DNA from: Alisma plantago-aquatica
Lineage: Eukaryota > Streptophyta > Magnoliopsida > Alismatales > Alismataceae
DNA length: 64,000 nt
Direction of reading: 5' to 3'
Assembly (NCBI GenBank): GCA_963693085.1
Contig: OY856414.1
Coordinates: 265,405,001 to 265,469,000, forward strand
Positions 47,400 through 59,280 of the stretch are shown here, piece after piece; the stretch's first letter is position 1; every line of letters begins with the position of its first letter. Below the pieces are notes generated by a model. It saw only the letters and a program-made list of their open reading frames with translations, did not search any database and was not told the origin of the DNA. The position numbers and the translations under genes are program-made.

Positions 47400-49821
47400 C
47401 TTTAATTTAATTTCTATTACTAAGTTGGTTGATGCCTTTAATTGGATTGTAATATTTGATAACCATGATTCTGTGATGCGAGATTCTCAAACTTTTGTGT
47501 GAGTTTTGGAGTCGGTGACCTTTATTACTTTGGTGATGTTGTCATCTCTTCTCTACCCTTTTTGTTAGAAAACCTCTTCATCTTTACAAATGTTACAATA
47601 ACCCCCCGTGACAAGTTATAGAACCTTGATGCTTCTTTATATAGTTTAAAAAGTCTCCTATGTGACTTGCGTGAGTTTAGGAAGCATCATAGGAGTTATT
47701 TTCTTAGAAAAACTAGTATATGATTTAAAGCATTCCTGATGTGACATTTGTGACCCTTTTTGAGCCACTAGTTCAAAATAATTCCATTATTTCATTACCT
47801 TTTTGATGATTTCTCTCACACGACTTAGTTATATCTTTTTGATGATTGTTTTCTCTTAAGTTTTCATAAAAGGATCTTCACATAGTTTAATAAATCATAA
47901 CATAGTTTAATAAATCCATTAAATTTTTTCTAGAATAGTAATGTTTTAGACTATGTAATGACCCAGTTGTCTTCTTTTTTATCTAGAGCTGGAAACCATC
48001 CATCGACATTTATGCACTCACACCCCACAAAAAAAAGGTTGGCATAACATAAAAATCATAATTTGCTTGACATTTCTCATTCTCTTATGTTTCAGGGTAA
48101 ATTTCCTAATCCCTATTGGTATGAGACTGCTCTCACAGCCTGCTACCTTATTCATCGACAACCACCATACTTTCTTTAGAACAAGACCCTTAATTCTATT
48201 TTTTCCCCATAGAAAATGACTTTTCATCTTCCTTTGAGTGTTTTGTGTGTACGATTTATGTGCAGAACTTTGACTCAAAAGTAGATAAACTTGATTCCCA
48301 CTTTATCAAAATTGTTTTCCTTGGCTATTCAAACTTCTAGAAAGGTTATCACCATTATAGTCCAAGAAACCATTGCATGTATGTCTCCACCTACTTTACT
48401 TTTCATGAATTAAATATTTTTGTGGATTCTATATCATCCTCTCTGCCTCAAGCTCAACCTAAAATCGGGTTCATTAACCTTGAACTTTCTAACTCAGTGG
48501 ATCATAAACCCAACACCCTTTCCCTATCATTCCTTCTCCACCAGCAAAAGGCCTTCCACAAACATTCACATTTGAGGATCTATCACACCTCATGGATTTC
48601 GGAAAAGGAATACATTCTTGTATTCTTCACCACACTACATATCATATATGTTTCCTATTAAATCTTTCATGTATTGTTACATCTATTTCCCATCAACTCG
48701 GCTCTATCCATATTCCAAAAATTATAGTGAGGCACTTCAATACCCTGGTTGGAAAGGTGTAATGCTCAAAGAAATGACAATGTTGCATGAGAGTGGGATA
48801 TAAAATCATGTACCTCCTCCTCCATAGAAAAATATTGTTGATTGTATATGAATCTTCTCTATTAGATATAATTTAGATGGATCAGTGGAATAGGTTAAAG
48901 AAGGGCTTGTTGCCAAAGGATTCACCCAAACATATGGTGTGGATTTCTTTGAAACATTCTCATTGGTCACTCACATTGCTTATGTTAGGATTCTATTCTC
49001 CCTTGTCACTCACATGGACCAAACTCTATTCTATATTGACATTAAAGATGCCTTCCTTCATGGTGGTTGAGAGGATGACGTATATATGAAACAACCTATG
49101 GGTTTTTGTACTCAAAATGAGTCTTCACAAAGAGTCTGTCATCTCATATACTCTTTTTATGGCTTCAAGCAATCATCACAAACCTAGTTTTTAAAACTCA
49201 ATGGAGTTCTTGTTATCTTGGGTCTTTCCAGATAATACAATGATAACACCCTCTTATTTAGTTCTTATAAAGCTAGAACCATCATCCTCACCATATATGT
49301 TGATGATATTATTATCACCAATAATGATGCCCATGAAATTTCTACATTGAAATATGCACTCCAGCAACACCTTCATACCAAGGATCTGTCACAACTTGTC
49401 CACTTCTTGGGCATAGAGGTGATACTTTCTCATGATGGAACTTATTTATCTCAGTGGAAGTACATACTCAACCTCTTGAAGGACTCTGATATGCTTAATT
49501 CTAAGCCTATTTCTTCACCTATGGACTATCACAACAAAGTTATATCTGAGGGGGAGTCTTTTTCTGCCTAAATAACATTGACACACTTTTGGGAAACTTA
49601 TATATCTTACAATTACCCGAATGGACTCGTTGGTGTTGTTTTTGTTAGTGAACACATCAATAAACACCTTGCATGCCACTAGAGTCAGGTACAACATATC
49701 ATATGATATCTAAAAGTGCACCTAGAAAAGGTCTCCTCTATAGGAAACCATAGTCTTTGGCTATGCCTTTGTCCTAATATGTAGATGTCAATTGGTCCAG
49801 AGATGTGAATGATAGGAGATC
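47400..49821 (+). pseudogene. Copia-1 integrase and reverse transcriptase
   Basis: An integrase block THTPQKKG (TPQQNG expected) lies at 48015-48040. The reverse transcriptase follows: LDGSVE, then VKEGLVAKGFTQTYGVDFFETFS (about 48870-48960), FYIDIKDAFLHGG (49030-49068), VYMKQPMGF, the catalytic block IYVDDIIIT (49295-49320), and HFLGIEVILSHDGTYLSQWKY (49401-49463). YVDD is intact, but stops at several points disable the gene. RNase H begins near 49780 with VDWSRDVNDRRS-like residues. It is cut at 49821 inside an RRS-TSSFY-type motif that resumes at 55095. Confidence 0.85.
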
Positions 49822-50884
49822 TGTTATGAATGTATCTGAGTTTAATTAGTAAGTTAGGGTTTATTTGTATGATTACATGCTTTACTAGATTGATAATTAC
49901 TTAAACATGATTAATGATGATATCTCAATCATGATATGTTAAACCTAATGAGAATTCCAAGTATGCTATCTCTTTGTATAATTAGGGTTTGAGAAAATAT
50001 AAACCCTAGTCGACTGAAATTAGGGTTTTCACCAAATAGGCTCACGTTGGGGAGGAATGAGAGAGGTATGCAAAGGAGAATGAAAATGGTAGTTGAAGTC
50101 TAGGATAGCACGGTTGTGCTGGGTAGCACGACCGTGGTGGGTCATTGGTGGCACGTGCATTCTAGGCCACATAGCCATTTTGAAAGAATTTAAATGTTGA
50201 CCAACTTTTATACTCAAATATGATTAAACCAATTCATTACGGCTATGGTAGGTAGAACGGCCATGCTGGGTCCATCTTAGCACGGTCGTGGCAGCTAGCA
50301 TGGCCATTCTGGGGCATTTTCTCTTCAACCGACTGTTCTGTAGATTTCTAGATAGCATTGTATTGTTCTATTTTTATTTATTTAATGGTAATTCATAATG
50401 ATCTAAAATTTTAACTAATGCCTTATAACTCAATTACAAACAATATGATAAACTTTTATAATTTTTGGAGAAGGTTTGATCTCTTAAATACACGAATTAC
50501 AATAACTTTTTTATGACAAAAAAATCTACTGAAATAAGAAAAAGTTTAGTGAGGGGTCAATGTGCAATTCACCCAAGCAGCTCAATTGCTCTATATGGTC
50601 AACCTAACACACTAGAAGATCTCATAATTCATAATTCATTCCATATAAATGAAATCTTAGAGATAGAGGGAGAGTTAGGGTTTGAGAGGAGAAAGTGGTG
50701 GAATTGTTGATCTAGGGTTTCTCTATCTAAGATATGATGAAATCTAGTAAGTTTAGCTTCTTTGCATAGACTTTAATGGTGAATCTTCTCTCACATGTAA
50801 AGATTCTGTCCCTCCTATAATTTGATCCAAAATGGTATCAAAACTTCCCCTTTTCTCACTCTTTCTTCATAATCCCTCATTTCT

Positions 50885-52887
50885 TTTTTTTGGTCGGTAA
50901 AAAGTCATGTTACTAAAAAAATTGATGCCCAAAACTTTGGGTACAAAAGAGTTTGCGCCCCCATTACAAACCTGAATGAAAAACATCCGAACAACTAAAG
51001 AAAGCAAGCTAAACACTAAGCTACTTACAGTAGCAATCTACCTAGATAAAAGGAGTAAAAAAACCTGCAATACTAACTCAAACAGATAACAGAGAAACTG
51101 AAGAGACCATCCTAATCTACACATGCCGACACTGGCAATAGGCTCATCCTCTGAAAGTGTGGCAACATGGGCAGCCAAATCATCACTTCAGCAGCCTGGA
51201 GATCTCAAGGGCAATACTGTAGAAAAGTCCACTACTACTATCATCCAGATCTTCAAATTTCTGGCAAGCAAAAGAAACCATCAAGAGAGCCTGCAAACCA
51301 TTGGATCCTTTAGAGAAGATTGACTCAGCTAGCTGATCATTCACACGCTGAACGTTATCCTCATCCCTCTGAAATTGTGTGGACTAATCCGCCAACAAAG
51401 GAACATCCTGAACTACTGAATCCAGTTTCCAGAACACCTGGATAGTTCTTTATACAAACCCAAAAACCAAGTTGTAAGATTTCTCGCTACAGTAGGAAGC
51501 CAGTCCTCAGGCTAGCAGGAAGAACCGTAGGCTGAGATGGCTTCCTTCATGTCGGTGAGCAGGGGATCCGGACATAGAAGGACAGCGCCCAATCCATCAA
51601 GAGGAAACCAGAAACTAGCTGCCGCTAAGGCCTCCACCCGATGCAGAGCTTCAGGGGCAAGACCGGAGCACGTCATCTTGTAGAGGTCACCGCTAGGAAC
51701 ACTGGGGTCATACCCAGGACAACCTTCCCACCGACCAGGCAACCAAGAAACGGGAACTAGGCTTAATCAGCCACCCTCCACATTTCCTCAAACACCAAGC
51801 AGGTGTACCTGCACACAAGCGCCGAAAGGTTTGAGCTAGACCCAAACCGCAGATGCAGGGAAGCCTCGACTAGACACGAGCCTGACGCCGGAGAGGGCGT
51901 CCAGAACCCCTGAGTCGAAGACCCTTCGTGGACCTAAGGTTGGCGATTGGGGGAAAAACCTTCTGGAGGACGAACAAGACGTAAGCCCCGCCGCCCAACA
52001 AGAAGCTCACCCATCGCCCCTATTGTCTGGAGCAGACCCAACCACTTCTAGGCCACCAACTCCATGGATACCAGGTTGATCACGGATCAGAGAAGAGCAG
52101 ATGCGTGAGGAAAATGAGCAGAACTCGAGCGTCTTCGCATCAATTGACATGACGCTTCAATTCCCCTGGGATCTACGGACCTATGCCTTAACTAGTCCAG
52201 CGCAAGATCTGGATCATGGTTGCGTTAAAGCTCAAGCTCCGACGAATGCCGCTGATATTGTGTCGGGGTCGGAACCCCTGAGCAGGGAGTACAGCCTGGA
52301 GAAGGGAGTCGTCATCAGGGGAGACTTGGAGGGGTCCTGGCCTAAGGCGAGCCACCCAACAACATCATGGTCGCTGAGGAAACCCATGGGACTGTGGACT
52401 CACTCGGAGAGAGGAAGAAAGGGGTGCTTGAGAAGCAAGGGCAACAAATCCCCTTCGCTTCGCCTACGAGAATGGAGTATCAAATGTGGAGCCCCAAATC
52501 TGGGAGGGGAGACTCTTCTCCATCAGTCACCTTAAACTGGGTGGAGTTCGATCAAATCGACAAAGCTGCTCTGCTGATCTGTGCTTGACTTCACGCGATG
52601 CTCCATGTATTTCCCCCTTCCTCCAGGTCAGCCGAGGAGAAGGCCCAAATGCTTCTTAGCTCCAGAGATCCGCAAAAACCTTCGATCAGATCTCGTCGTG
52701 GCTGTGTGGATGCCAGGGGGAGGAAAGCGCTAAGGAATCACTCCCTCCCCCCAGCGGCGACCGTCGGGAAGGTCTAGAGAGAAGGGAGAGCGGGTGCCCT
52801 AGAGAGAAGGGACAAATGTAAATGTTAAAGATACGAGAGCATGAAATTTACTCACACAAACATTGACAATGGGTAAATCTTGTACAT
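50885..52887 (-). mobile_element. Non-autonomous LINE lacking reverse transcriptase
   Basis: A perfect 16-bp duplication, ATAATCCCTCATTTCT, flanks it (50869-50884 and 52888-52903). A T-run at its left edge is the A tail of a minus-strand element. Just inside is TTTTTACCGACCAAAAAA (minus strand), the typical plant LINE 3' end. The 5' end (right side) is GC-rich with a repeated CCTTCTCTCTAGGGC-like phrase, as in LINE 5' UTRs. It is 2.0 kb, where autonomous plant LINEs are about 6 kb, and there is no RT or endonuclease. A conserved 5' end makes internal deletion or a distinct non-autonomous family more likely than ordinary 5' truncation. Confidence 0.8.
51183..51790 (-). pseudogene. Unrecognised ORF carried by the non-autonomous LINE
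   Basis: On the minus strand a coding-like frame starts around 51790, reads LPGRWEGCPGYDPSVPSG and SFWFPLDGLGAVLLCPDPLL, and passes a stop at 51512. It continues EDWLPTVARN and, after a shift near 51440, runs through DNVQRVNDQLAESIFSK to FYSIALEISRLLK ending at 51183. It resembles no LINE protein I know. A plus-strand frame at 52101-52535 overlaps the GC-rich 5' part and looks equally open, so coding sense there is uncertain. Confidence 0.4.
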
Positions 52888-55094
52888 ATAATCCCTCATT
52901 TCTGAGTTGAAAGGAAGATGAATCGGGTGAATTGCTAGGGATTTGATATGAGATCGAGATTTTTAGGGATGAGCTGATTTTTTAAGGTATTTTCACACCT
53001 TAGGGTGAGTGTGAACTTCCTTTAAATAGTATATTGCATGAAAATTGGTTAAATCATCCATAATCTTTAATTACTTAGTATGCGATTACAAACCCTGAAT
53101 TGTGTGTTTGATCTAAGTTGTTGCAAAATGACATGAAATGGAATCTTCCACTATTTGGATGAATTTTAGATGATAAAATCATATTAGAAATGTATACAAT
53201 ACATACTAATGAGAATTCCCTAAGTATTCGTAGAGGTTATAAGAGTAGACTAAAATATAGGGAATTTGTCTATGACTGAAATTACTGCATAATTAAATGG
53301 AGAAATTTGTTTATCTGGATCCCCTTGGTTATGAATGATTGTTTGTCTGAATTCATAGTACATATATTTCAGATACTATCTTGGATTTCATTTTAGGTTA
53401 ATAGTGTTTGTTTGATATCTCAGTAAAGAGGATGAAACCCTAGATGTGAGGAAAGTTGGATATTTGTGAATAGATATCGTGAAATCCATTTGAACATATT
53501 TTCTTGACATGATAAACTTTATTTATTCAATTTTATTATTGATGCATGTTGTCTCAGTGAATGGCATGAAAACCCAAATTTAGCTCAGTTCCAAGGTTTC
53601 ATACATATATTGATTTTATATGATTTGTTGATAGTAGTCTTTATTCAGTGAATGTTTATGTCGCATGAAATCCTTATGAGAGCCATGTGATAAGTGAATG
53701 AGGTAAATGAAACCCTAGGGATACGGTGTTCAATGAATTAAACATTGTGATTACCATGTTCTCAGTATGAAATGTGGTGATGCTTAATAGTTTAGTTGTG
53801 GTAAATGTTATCAGTTGGTCTATGAAACAAACGGTTTATAGAGCTAAACTAAGATATGTAATGTGATGATTGAATTGTGAATGTAAAGAGTGAATTAGAC
53901 ATGAAGATGCCATGAACACTGTAGATTCCATATGAGAGGTCTGCGTCGTAGGGATGAAATGACCTAACCCTGTAAGTGTCCAGTATGCGGGGGTCAGAAT
54001 GTACTAACAGGTGGTATGGGGGATGACGGCCTAGTGGAAGTCTCCTTAAAAATATAGTATGTAGTGTCAAACATCAACCAGAGATCCTGGTGGCACTAGA
54101 GTACAGAAAAGCCAATAGGTGGCTTGACACACCACCTGTGTACCCAGGTTGAGAGGCGGAGTCTGAGATATCTGGCCGCTCCCATTATCCGCTGAGAGGC
54201 AGACGTGCCGAGGCCCACTGCAAATGAGGTCTTACTCGAGAGATAGGCTTAGGAACCCAGGCATGCTTCTAAGCCTTGTACAGTGAGATCATAGCTTGTT
54301 GCGATTATTTCACATGTTGTGGTACACCTCATGTGGGTTCATGGCATAATAAGATGAATGAGAGGTTAAACAAGTGTGTGCAGTTATTCAATTATTCTTT
54401 GTATGTTTCTGAATTATTAGTTCTCTTTATGATCAATCAAGCATTTCATATATTGATTCACTCTTGTAGATATCTAGAGTATCCTGCCATATTTCTGATT
54501 GTCAATTAATTGACTCTTTAAATCTTACTGCTGTTATAATTGATATCAGTTGCTCAAAAGTATATCTGTAATTATATATCAGTGCTTTAGACTGTTTCTA
54601 TGAAGTACTCATTCACTGAGCGAGTAGGCTCACCCCTCTACTCACAATTTTTAGGGAAACCACATGGAATTGAAGAAGGTCAAAGCATCATAGTAGATCT
54701 ACCACATGACTTAAGAATGAGATTAGTTAAGTTCAGTCGGTCCCTGTCACTCTAGGTCCTTATATAGATGTGAGAGAGTTGTAAATGATGTTTGTATCTT
54801 TGTTTCCTTAATAAGAGAGAATGCATTTGATTATCATGTCATATGTACATGGAAGTGTGAGAAACAAAATGAATGTATGGATGTGTATCATTAATGTTGA
54901 GATCATATTAGAGTAATCAAGGTTTAATTCTCTTGTAAAGTTTGTTTATGTGATTCAATGTGAGAAAACAAAGAGTTTAAAAAGAAAGAAAATAAATAAA
55001 TAAAAGGTTGGGAGTGAACTTTGTATTAAGTATACTCATCAATCTCATGCCCTAATCTCATGATTAGTGGTAATCATGGGATGCGGGTGTGATA

Positions 55095-55530
55095 AGATCT
55101 ATTTCTAGCTTCTATGTTCTATTGGGTGGTCTCACGTCAGTTGATGGAGTAAGAAGCAGTATGTTGTGGCTCATTCTAGCACCAAGGCAAGATAACATGC
55201 CTGGATTATGCTCTTTGTAAAATTAAATGGGTGACTTCTATTCTTAATGAATTAGGTTTGGCTCTCTCATCTTTAAAAACTCTGAAGTGTGATAATTAGG
55301 CACCTATCTAGATAGCTAACAATCCTATATTTCATTAACTTACCAAGCACATTGAGATTTATTGCCACTTCATGAGAGACTCGATTCGTGAAAAGAAGAT
55401 CATTAAATCATATCTGAAGACAGAGAACATGTTGTGAATATCTTCACCAAGCCATGCCCACCTTCGTCCTCCTCTAATATGCATGGAAAGTTGGTAATAC
55501 GTTAAGTGTGCTTCGTAGGTTGAGGGAGAG
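55095..55530 (+). pseudogene. Copia-1 RNase H, C-terminal part
   Basis: It resumes ISSFYVLLGG, followed by CDNXAPIXIANNPIFH and LTKHIEIYCHFMRD, the RNase H CDNxAAxxIAxNPVFHERTKHIEIDCHFxR block of plant copia elements. Stops and two shifts disable it. A purine tract, TTGAGGGAGAG, closes it at 55520-55530. Confidence 0.85.
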
Positions 55531-55715
55531 TGTTGGTGCTATTTTACATTATTGATTTTCTCTTGTATTAGATAATTGGAATCCCTATACTTACACCCAT
55601 TAGCATCGATTTAGTTTACAATATGTTGTGTATTTAGTACATTATACCTTGCGACAAGGCTATTTATATGACTCTCTGTAACCCTAATCTCTCATAATAA
55701 TAATTTCTCTTCATA
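55531..55715 (+). repeat. Copia-1 3' LTR
   Basis: It begins TGTTGG right after the purine tract and ends TTCATA. It shares with 6353-6569 the run ATGACTCTCTGTAACCCTAA and flanking blocks. Short LTRs of about 0.2 kb are unremarkable for copia. Confidence 0.7.
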
Positions 55716-55727
55716 GCTCTAATGCCA
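55716..55727 (-). other. Possible primer-binding site of the repeat-C element
   Basis: The minus strand reads TGGCATTAGAGC, 10 of 12 matching the initiator-Met primer site TGGTATCAGAGC. It directly follows the presumed minus-strand end of repeat C copy 2. If real, it makes C2 a 5' LTR on the minus strand. Confidence 0.4.
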
Positions 55728-57813
55728 AGTTATATAACCTCAAATTATCACACATGCACATGAGAAGAAGTGTCAATTCCTGACGCATAATATTAATGGG
55801 GTATCACACACATTGAATATCACACATTAAGAATAATTGGAATCTAAACCATCACATGAAACATTATAAGTCTTGTTCTCAAAAGTTTACATAAAAGGTA
55901 AAGTGCATACAAACTAATCATATAATATAATTATCTAAACATCAAAAAAACTAGTCTGATACATGAAGTAAATCTGGTGTGGGTCTTGACATCCCACCAC
56001 ACCACTCCTACTCTTTTATTAGGTAGTTATTGTCTTAACCTAATGCCTTAAGTCTCCTTGTCTCACCACCTAAGGACATCACGTCCACTACCATTCAAAG
56101 AATGTGAAACCTGTGTGAGTGGCATTGAGTAGTTATAGCTAAAAATAAAAATGTAAACTTTGCAAGAGCTTGGTATAACATGTAAAACCTAAATAATTCA
56201 CGTGATTCACATCATGACATGGAAACTTATTTAATTAACATGGTTTGTATAGTTAAGTGAACATTAATGTAATTAACATGATTGACACAATAAAAATTAA
56301 ATTTTAACTTGAGTTGATGTAGTAGATCTCCATATTGCACTGGAAATACTCATAAGGCTAATTAAGGCTCACATAATTGTTTACACATATCTCATAAGGA
56401 TGATTAAGGCTCAAATAAGGGAAGTTAATGCACACATATCATGTAGAGTAGTCTGATCAGCAATTTAACAATTTCTTAATGTAATGCATGATTATCATTA
56501 TTTATGAATTCATTAGGATATCAATGATCCACAATATTCACTTGAAAGTATATCATGAAAACAAGTGAAAATACTAAATCATAGCATGTTTGTGATTTTT
56601 AATAAGCATAAAATGAGTAATATCATAATTGTACTTTAAATGAGACATCGTGAGTAAAAAATAAAATAATATATACCTAAAAACCTAATTTAGTACTTTG
56701 TGTGCATATCCCACTTACTTGAGCCTAAGGAGGGACACTAATGTATCTTGGATCTTAAGCAAAATCCCAAAATCCTATAATACACATAAATATGAATTAA
56801 TTGATATTCACTAAGGGTTAGGGATTGTAATCAAAATTGGGAAACATGATCAGGAACCAAAGGATGGTTTTAGTTTAAAAGGATTTATTGTCTCAAAATC
56901 TTTCCAACACATATTACACATAATTTTCAAATATCGGGAGAATTAGTGATGAATTGTTCAAGTGTTACCAATAAGAGAAGAGAGAATATCATTTATATAT
57001 AATTTCAAAAATTAGAGGACACTCTACTATGTAGACTAATGTACCTCACATTGTGCGTCTAAGCTAGGCCATGTGACATGGTAAAATAGTCAAATTCCCT
57101 GACTTAATGATAGTGCAATGTATAATCATAAATACATGGGAATGACCTAATGCCCATATGGGTCGTAACACACTAAAATCAAGTAGCATAGGAGATCAAG
57201 AAAAACAACACTTGTAACATCTTCACTGACATGAAGAGATCTCACTAAAATCTTAAATATCCAATCAAAATGCATAAAACCTTGTAAAATGGATGAGTAG
57301 GAAATCAACAATGTATTCTTCATGCTCTCGTGGTCCCATCAAGGCATTATAGAGGATATATTATACTAGAGGGAAACCATCTATAGGCCGCCTTCATGTC
57401 AAGGAGAAGTTTAGGAAGGTAAACTAGTAACACATCATACAATTCATTATTGAGGCATTGTTTAGCTTTTTGGTTATCAAGCAAAGCAAGCGAAAGAATC
57501 TTCATAGTAAAAAGACACAATATCACCTTGAAATCCATTAGAAAATCATAAAAAATAGAAATACTAAATTAAGAATTTGGAAGTGAGACACAAGGGATAA
57601 AATACTAGAATTAAGCATGGAATTTGCAAAAAATAGTATAATGACAACATGGGAGGAGATTGTGCACAAAAATGGTCGATGCATAGGTCCATCAACCTCA
57701 CTATCCATGACCCAAAAACTCGAGGTAGAGGCACAATATGGCAAAAAAGGATAATGTCTAAGTATGTGGGTAAGAACAAATATGACATTAGGATTCTCAC
57801 TTGCATACTATTC
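55728..57813 (-). repeat. Diverged LTR-like repeat C, copy 2
   Basis: Collinear with 2206-4290. The minus strand contains CTACTCAATGCCACTCACAC, reminiscent of gypsy LTR sequence, and would end in GGTTATA next to the primer-like site. The right boundary is approximate. Confidence 0.5.
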
Positions 57814-58562
57814 TCATTTAAGAGTAGATTCATTTGTTTCTACATGCTTATTTTCCCAATTTTACATATATTATATAAATTTTCTTTTATTCTTGTTTTC
57901 TATGTTTTTTATATGAAGTTCTTGCTTCATTGCATGAGAAAATATCAATATTGATCCAAGGTCATCTCCATGGTGCCCCTAACCTATTTCTCCCATCTAC
58001 GACCATTGGGAAGTCATTTGGGACCAAATTGAACAACCATATTGTATGGAAAGCCCCAATCGAGAGACTAAATTTACTTGTCGACTAATTGAATTCACTA
58101 GTCATTGGATTGGGATAAGACAAAAAGGGCATAGTTCCCTATACAAGCTAGTGGCCCAACTTGACTTGTGAGTTGGCCAATAGGTTTAGGATACAAGGCT
58201 CATAGGAAGACCAGAAACCCTGACCCCCATGCGTTTCCAGACTAGCTAGTAGGAGTGTTTTTCAAACACAAACTAGTCTCCTCGTTGGAGAACTAGTCGA
58301 CTGAACTGAGTTTCTTTAGTGATCTTAGTAGAAAACCAATTATCTAGCTCGCCCAATGCGTTTCCCAAATGGGATCTTATCACGCACACCCGCAATATCA
58401 TAGGACAACCCAACCGTCCAACCCATCACACTAGTCAGTTGATTGGAGGTCGGGCATGCCAAAAGACAAGTGGCCAGTCAGCCGACAGGTCATCCATTCA
58501 CCCAACTAGTGAAACCCTAAGAGCCACAAAAGAGCACTATTGAGCCAATGATTGACTAATTT
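57814..58562. other. No gene seen
   Basis: AT-rich at first, then more balanced (57960-58560), with only chance frames. Repeated ACTAGT-containing words (for example 58090, 58258, 58430 and 58503) give it a transposon-like look, but I cannot assign it. Confidence 0.4.
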
Positions 58563-59280
58563 CACTAGTATAGAAATGATGTATAACGTCACATTTGCTG
58601 GTATCGGTTAAAACTAAAACACTGACGCTAATATACTATAATGTTAGTTTAAAATGACAATTGACACCTATATGTGAAGGTCGTACGCTTTACAAAAGAC
58701 ACATGTATCACTTTTTCTTTAATGTCAGCTGGTCAAAATAAAAACCAACGTCCAAAATCAAGCGTGAAATACAATTTTCCGGGGAAAAATTTTGCCTCCA
58801 AAATTTCCAATTCAACGTCGGTTGGAGAAACACTAACGACTCATGTTCCGCGCCAAGCCCCACGAAAGTTTTATCCCCCCATATGTCATCGGTGGTTTCA
58901 AAAATAACTGATGGCTAAATATCCTTTGCGAGGCAAATTCTTCATTCCTTATATGGCGTTGGTTTTTGCACAAGAACCGATGAGGATGTGTGTTCATGCA
59001 TTGTCCCACGACTCCCCCCTCCCCAATTTTCCTAATCGGCATCGGTGTTAGGGGAGAAACTGACAACTATGATTGTAACTCAAGAACAAATTTTTTTGTC
59101 GGCATATGTGGATAGACGTCGGTTATTATACATTGAAACCGACGATGAACACCCCGTCCCGGTGCAAGTTTTTTTGTTTGAAGTTGTAGATAGGTGTCGG
59201 TTATGAGTTTATACCAACGTCTATTGCTTTTAAGCATCAGACTTACATAATATCTGACAATGATAATTAACTTAATTAGC
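58563..59280 (+). repeat. CACTA-2 left terminus and subterminal repeats
   Basis: GTCGGTT/AACCGAC-type motifs occur near 58604, 58817, 59128, 59149 and 59196, in both orientations, as in copy 1. Some have lost the core (for example GTTGGTT). Confidence 0.75.

Larger units (their letters stand above)
49822..55094 (+). mobile_element. LTR-type insertion in Copia-1, probable solo LTR (3.25 kb without its LINE)
   Basis: The insertion lies between two copies of AGATC (49817-49821 and 55095-55099). It begins TGTTATGAATG and ends GTGATA, as an LTR with CA changed to TA. Taking it out restores the Copia-1 RNase H reading RRS followed by SSFYVLLGG. No gag or pol is present. A segment at 54606-54670 with ACTCATTCACTGAGCGAG and GGCTCACCCCTCTACTC has the look of Ty3/gypsy LTR sequence. 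CACGGTCGTGGC-like palindromes cluster at 50107-50140 and 50228-50320. The rest, 52904-55090, is AT-rich with no gene seen. Confidence 0.65.
6353..55715 (+). mobile_element. Copia-1: old Ty1/copia retrotransposon split by three large insertions
   Basis: The parts lie in the expected order on the plus strand: 5' LTR (6353-6569), primer site, leader (6587-6633, 42598-43190 and 46053-46245), gag (from 46246), integrase and reverse transcriptase (47400-49821), the RNase H end (55095-55530), polypurine tract and 3' LTR (55531-55715). The gaps between them are filled by a LARD (6634-42597), a probable solo LTR (43191-46052) and another LTR-type insertion (49822-55094). With those removed the element is about 5 kb, the normal size for a plant copia element. 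The LTRs differ strongly, so it is old. I could not find a convincing flanking target-site duplication. Confidence 0.7.

Noticed and set aside
52101..52588. A host protein gene on the plus strand
   Set aside because: It lies inside a LINE with exact 16-bp duplications, overlaps the GC-rich LINE 5' part, and shows no domain. The open frame is probably compositional or a captured fragment.
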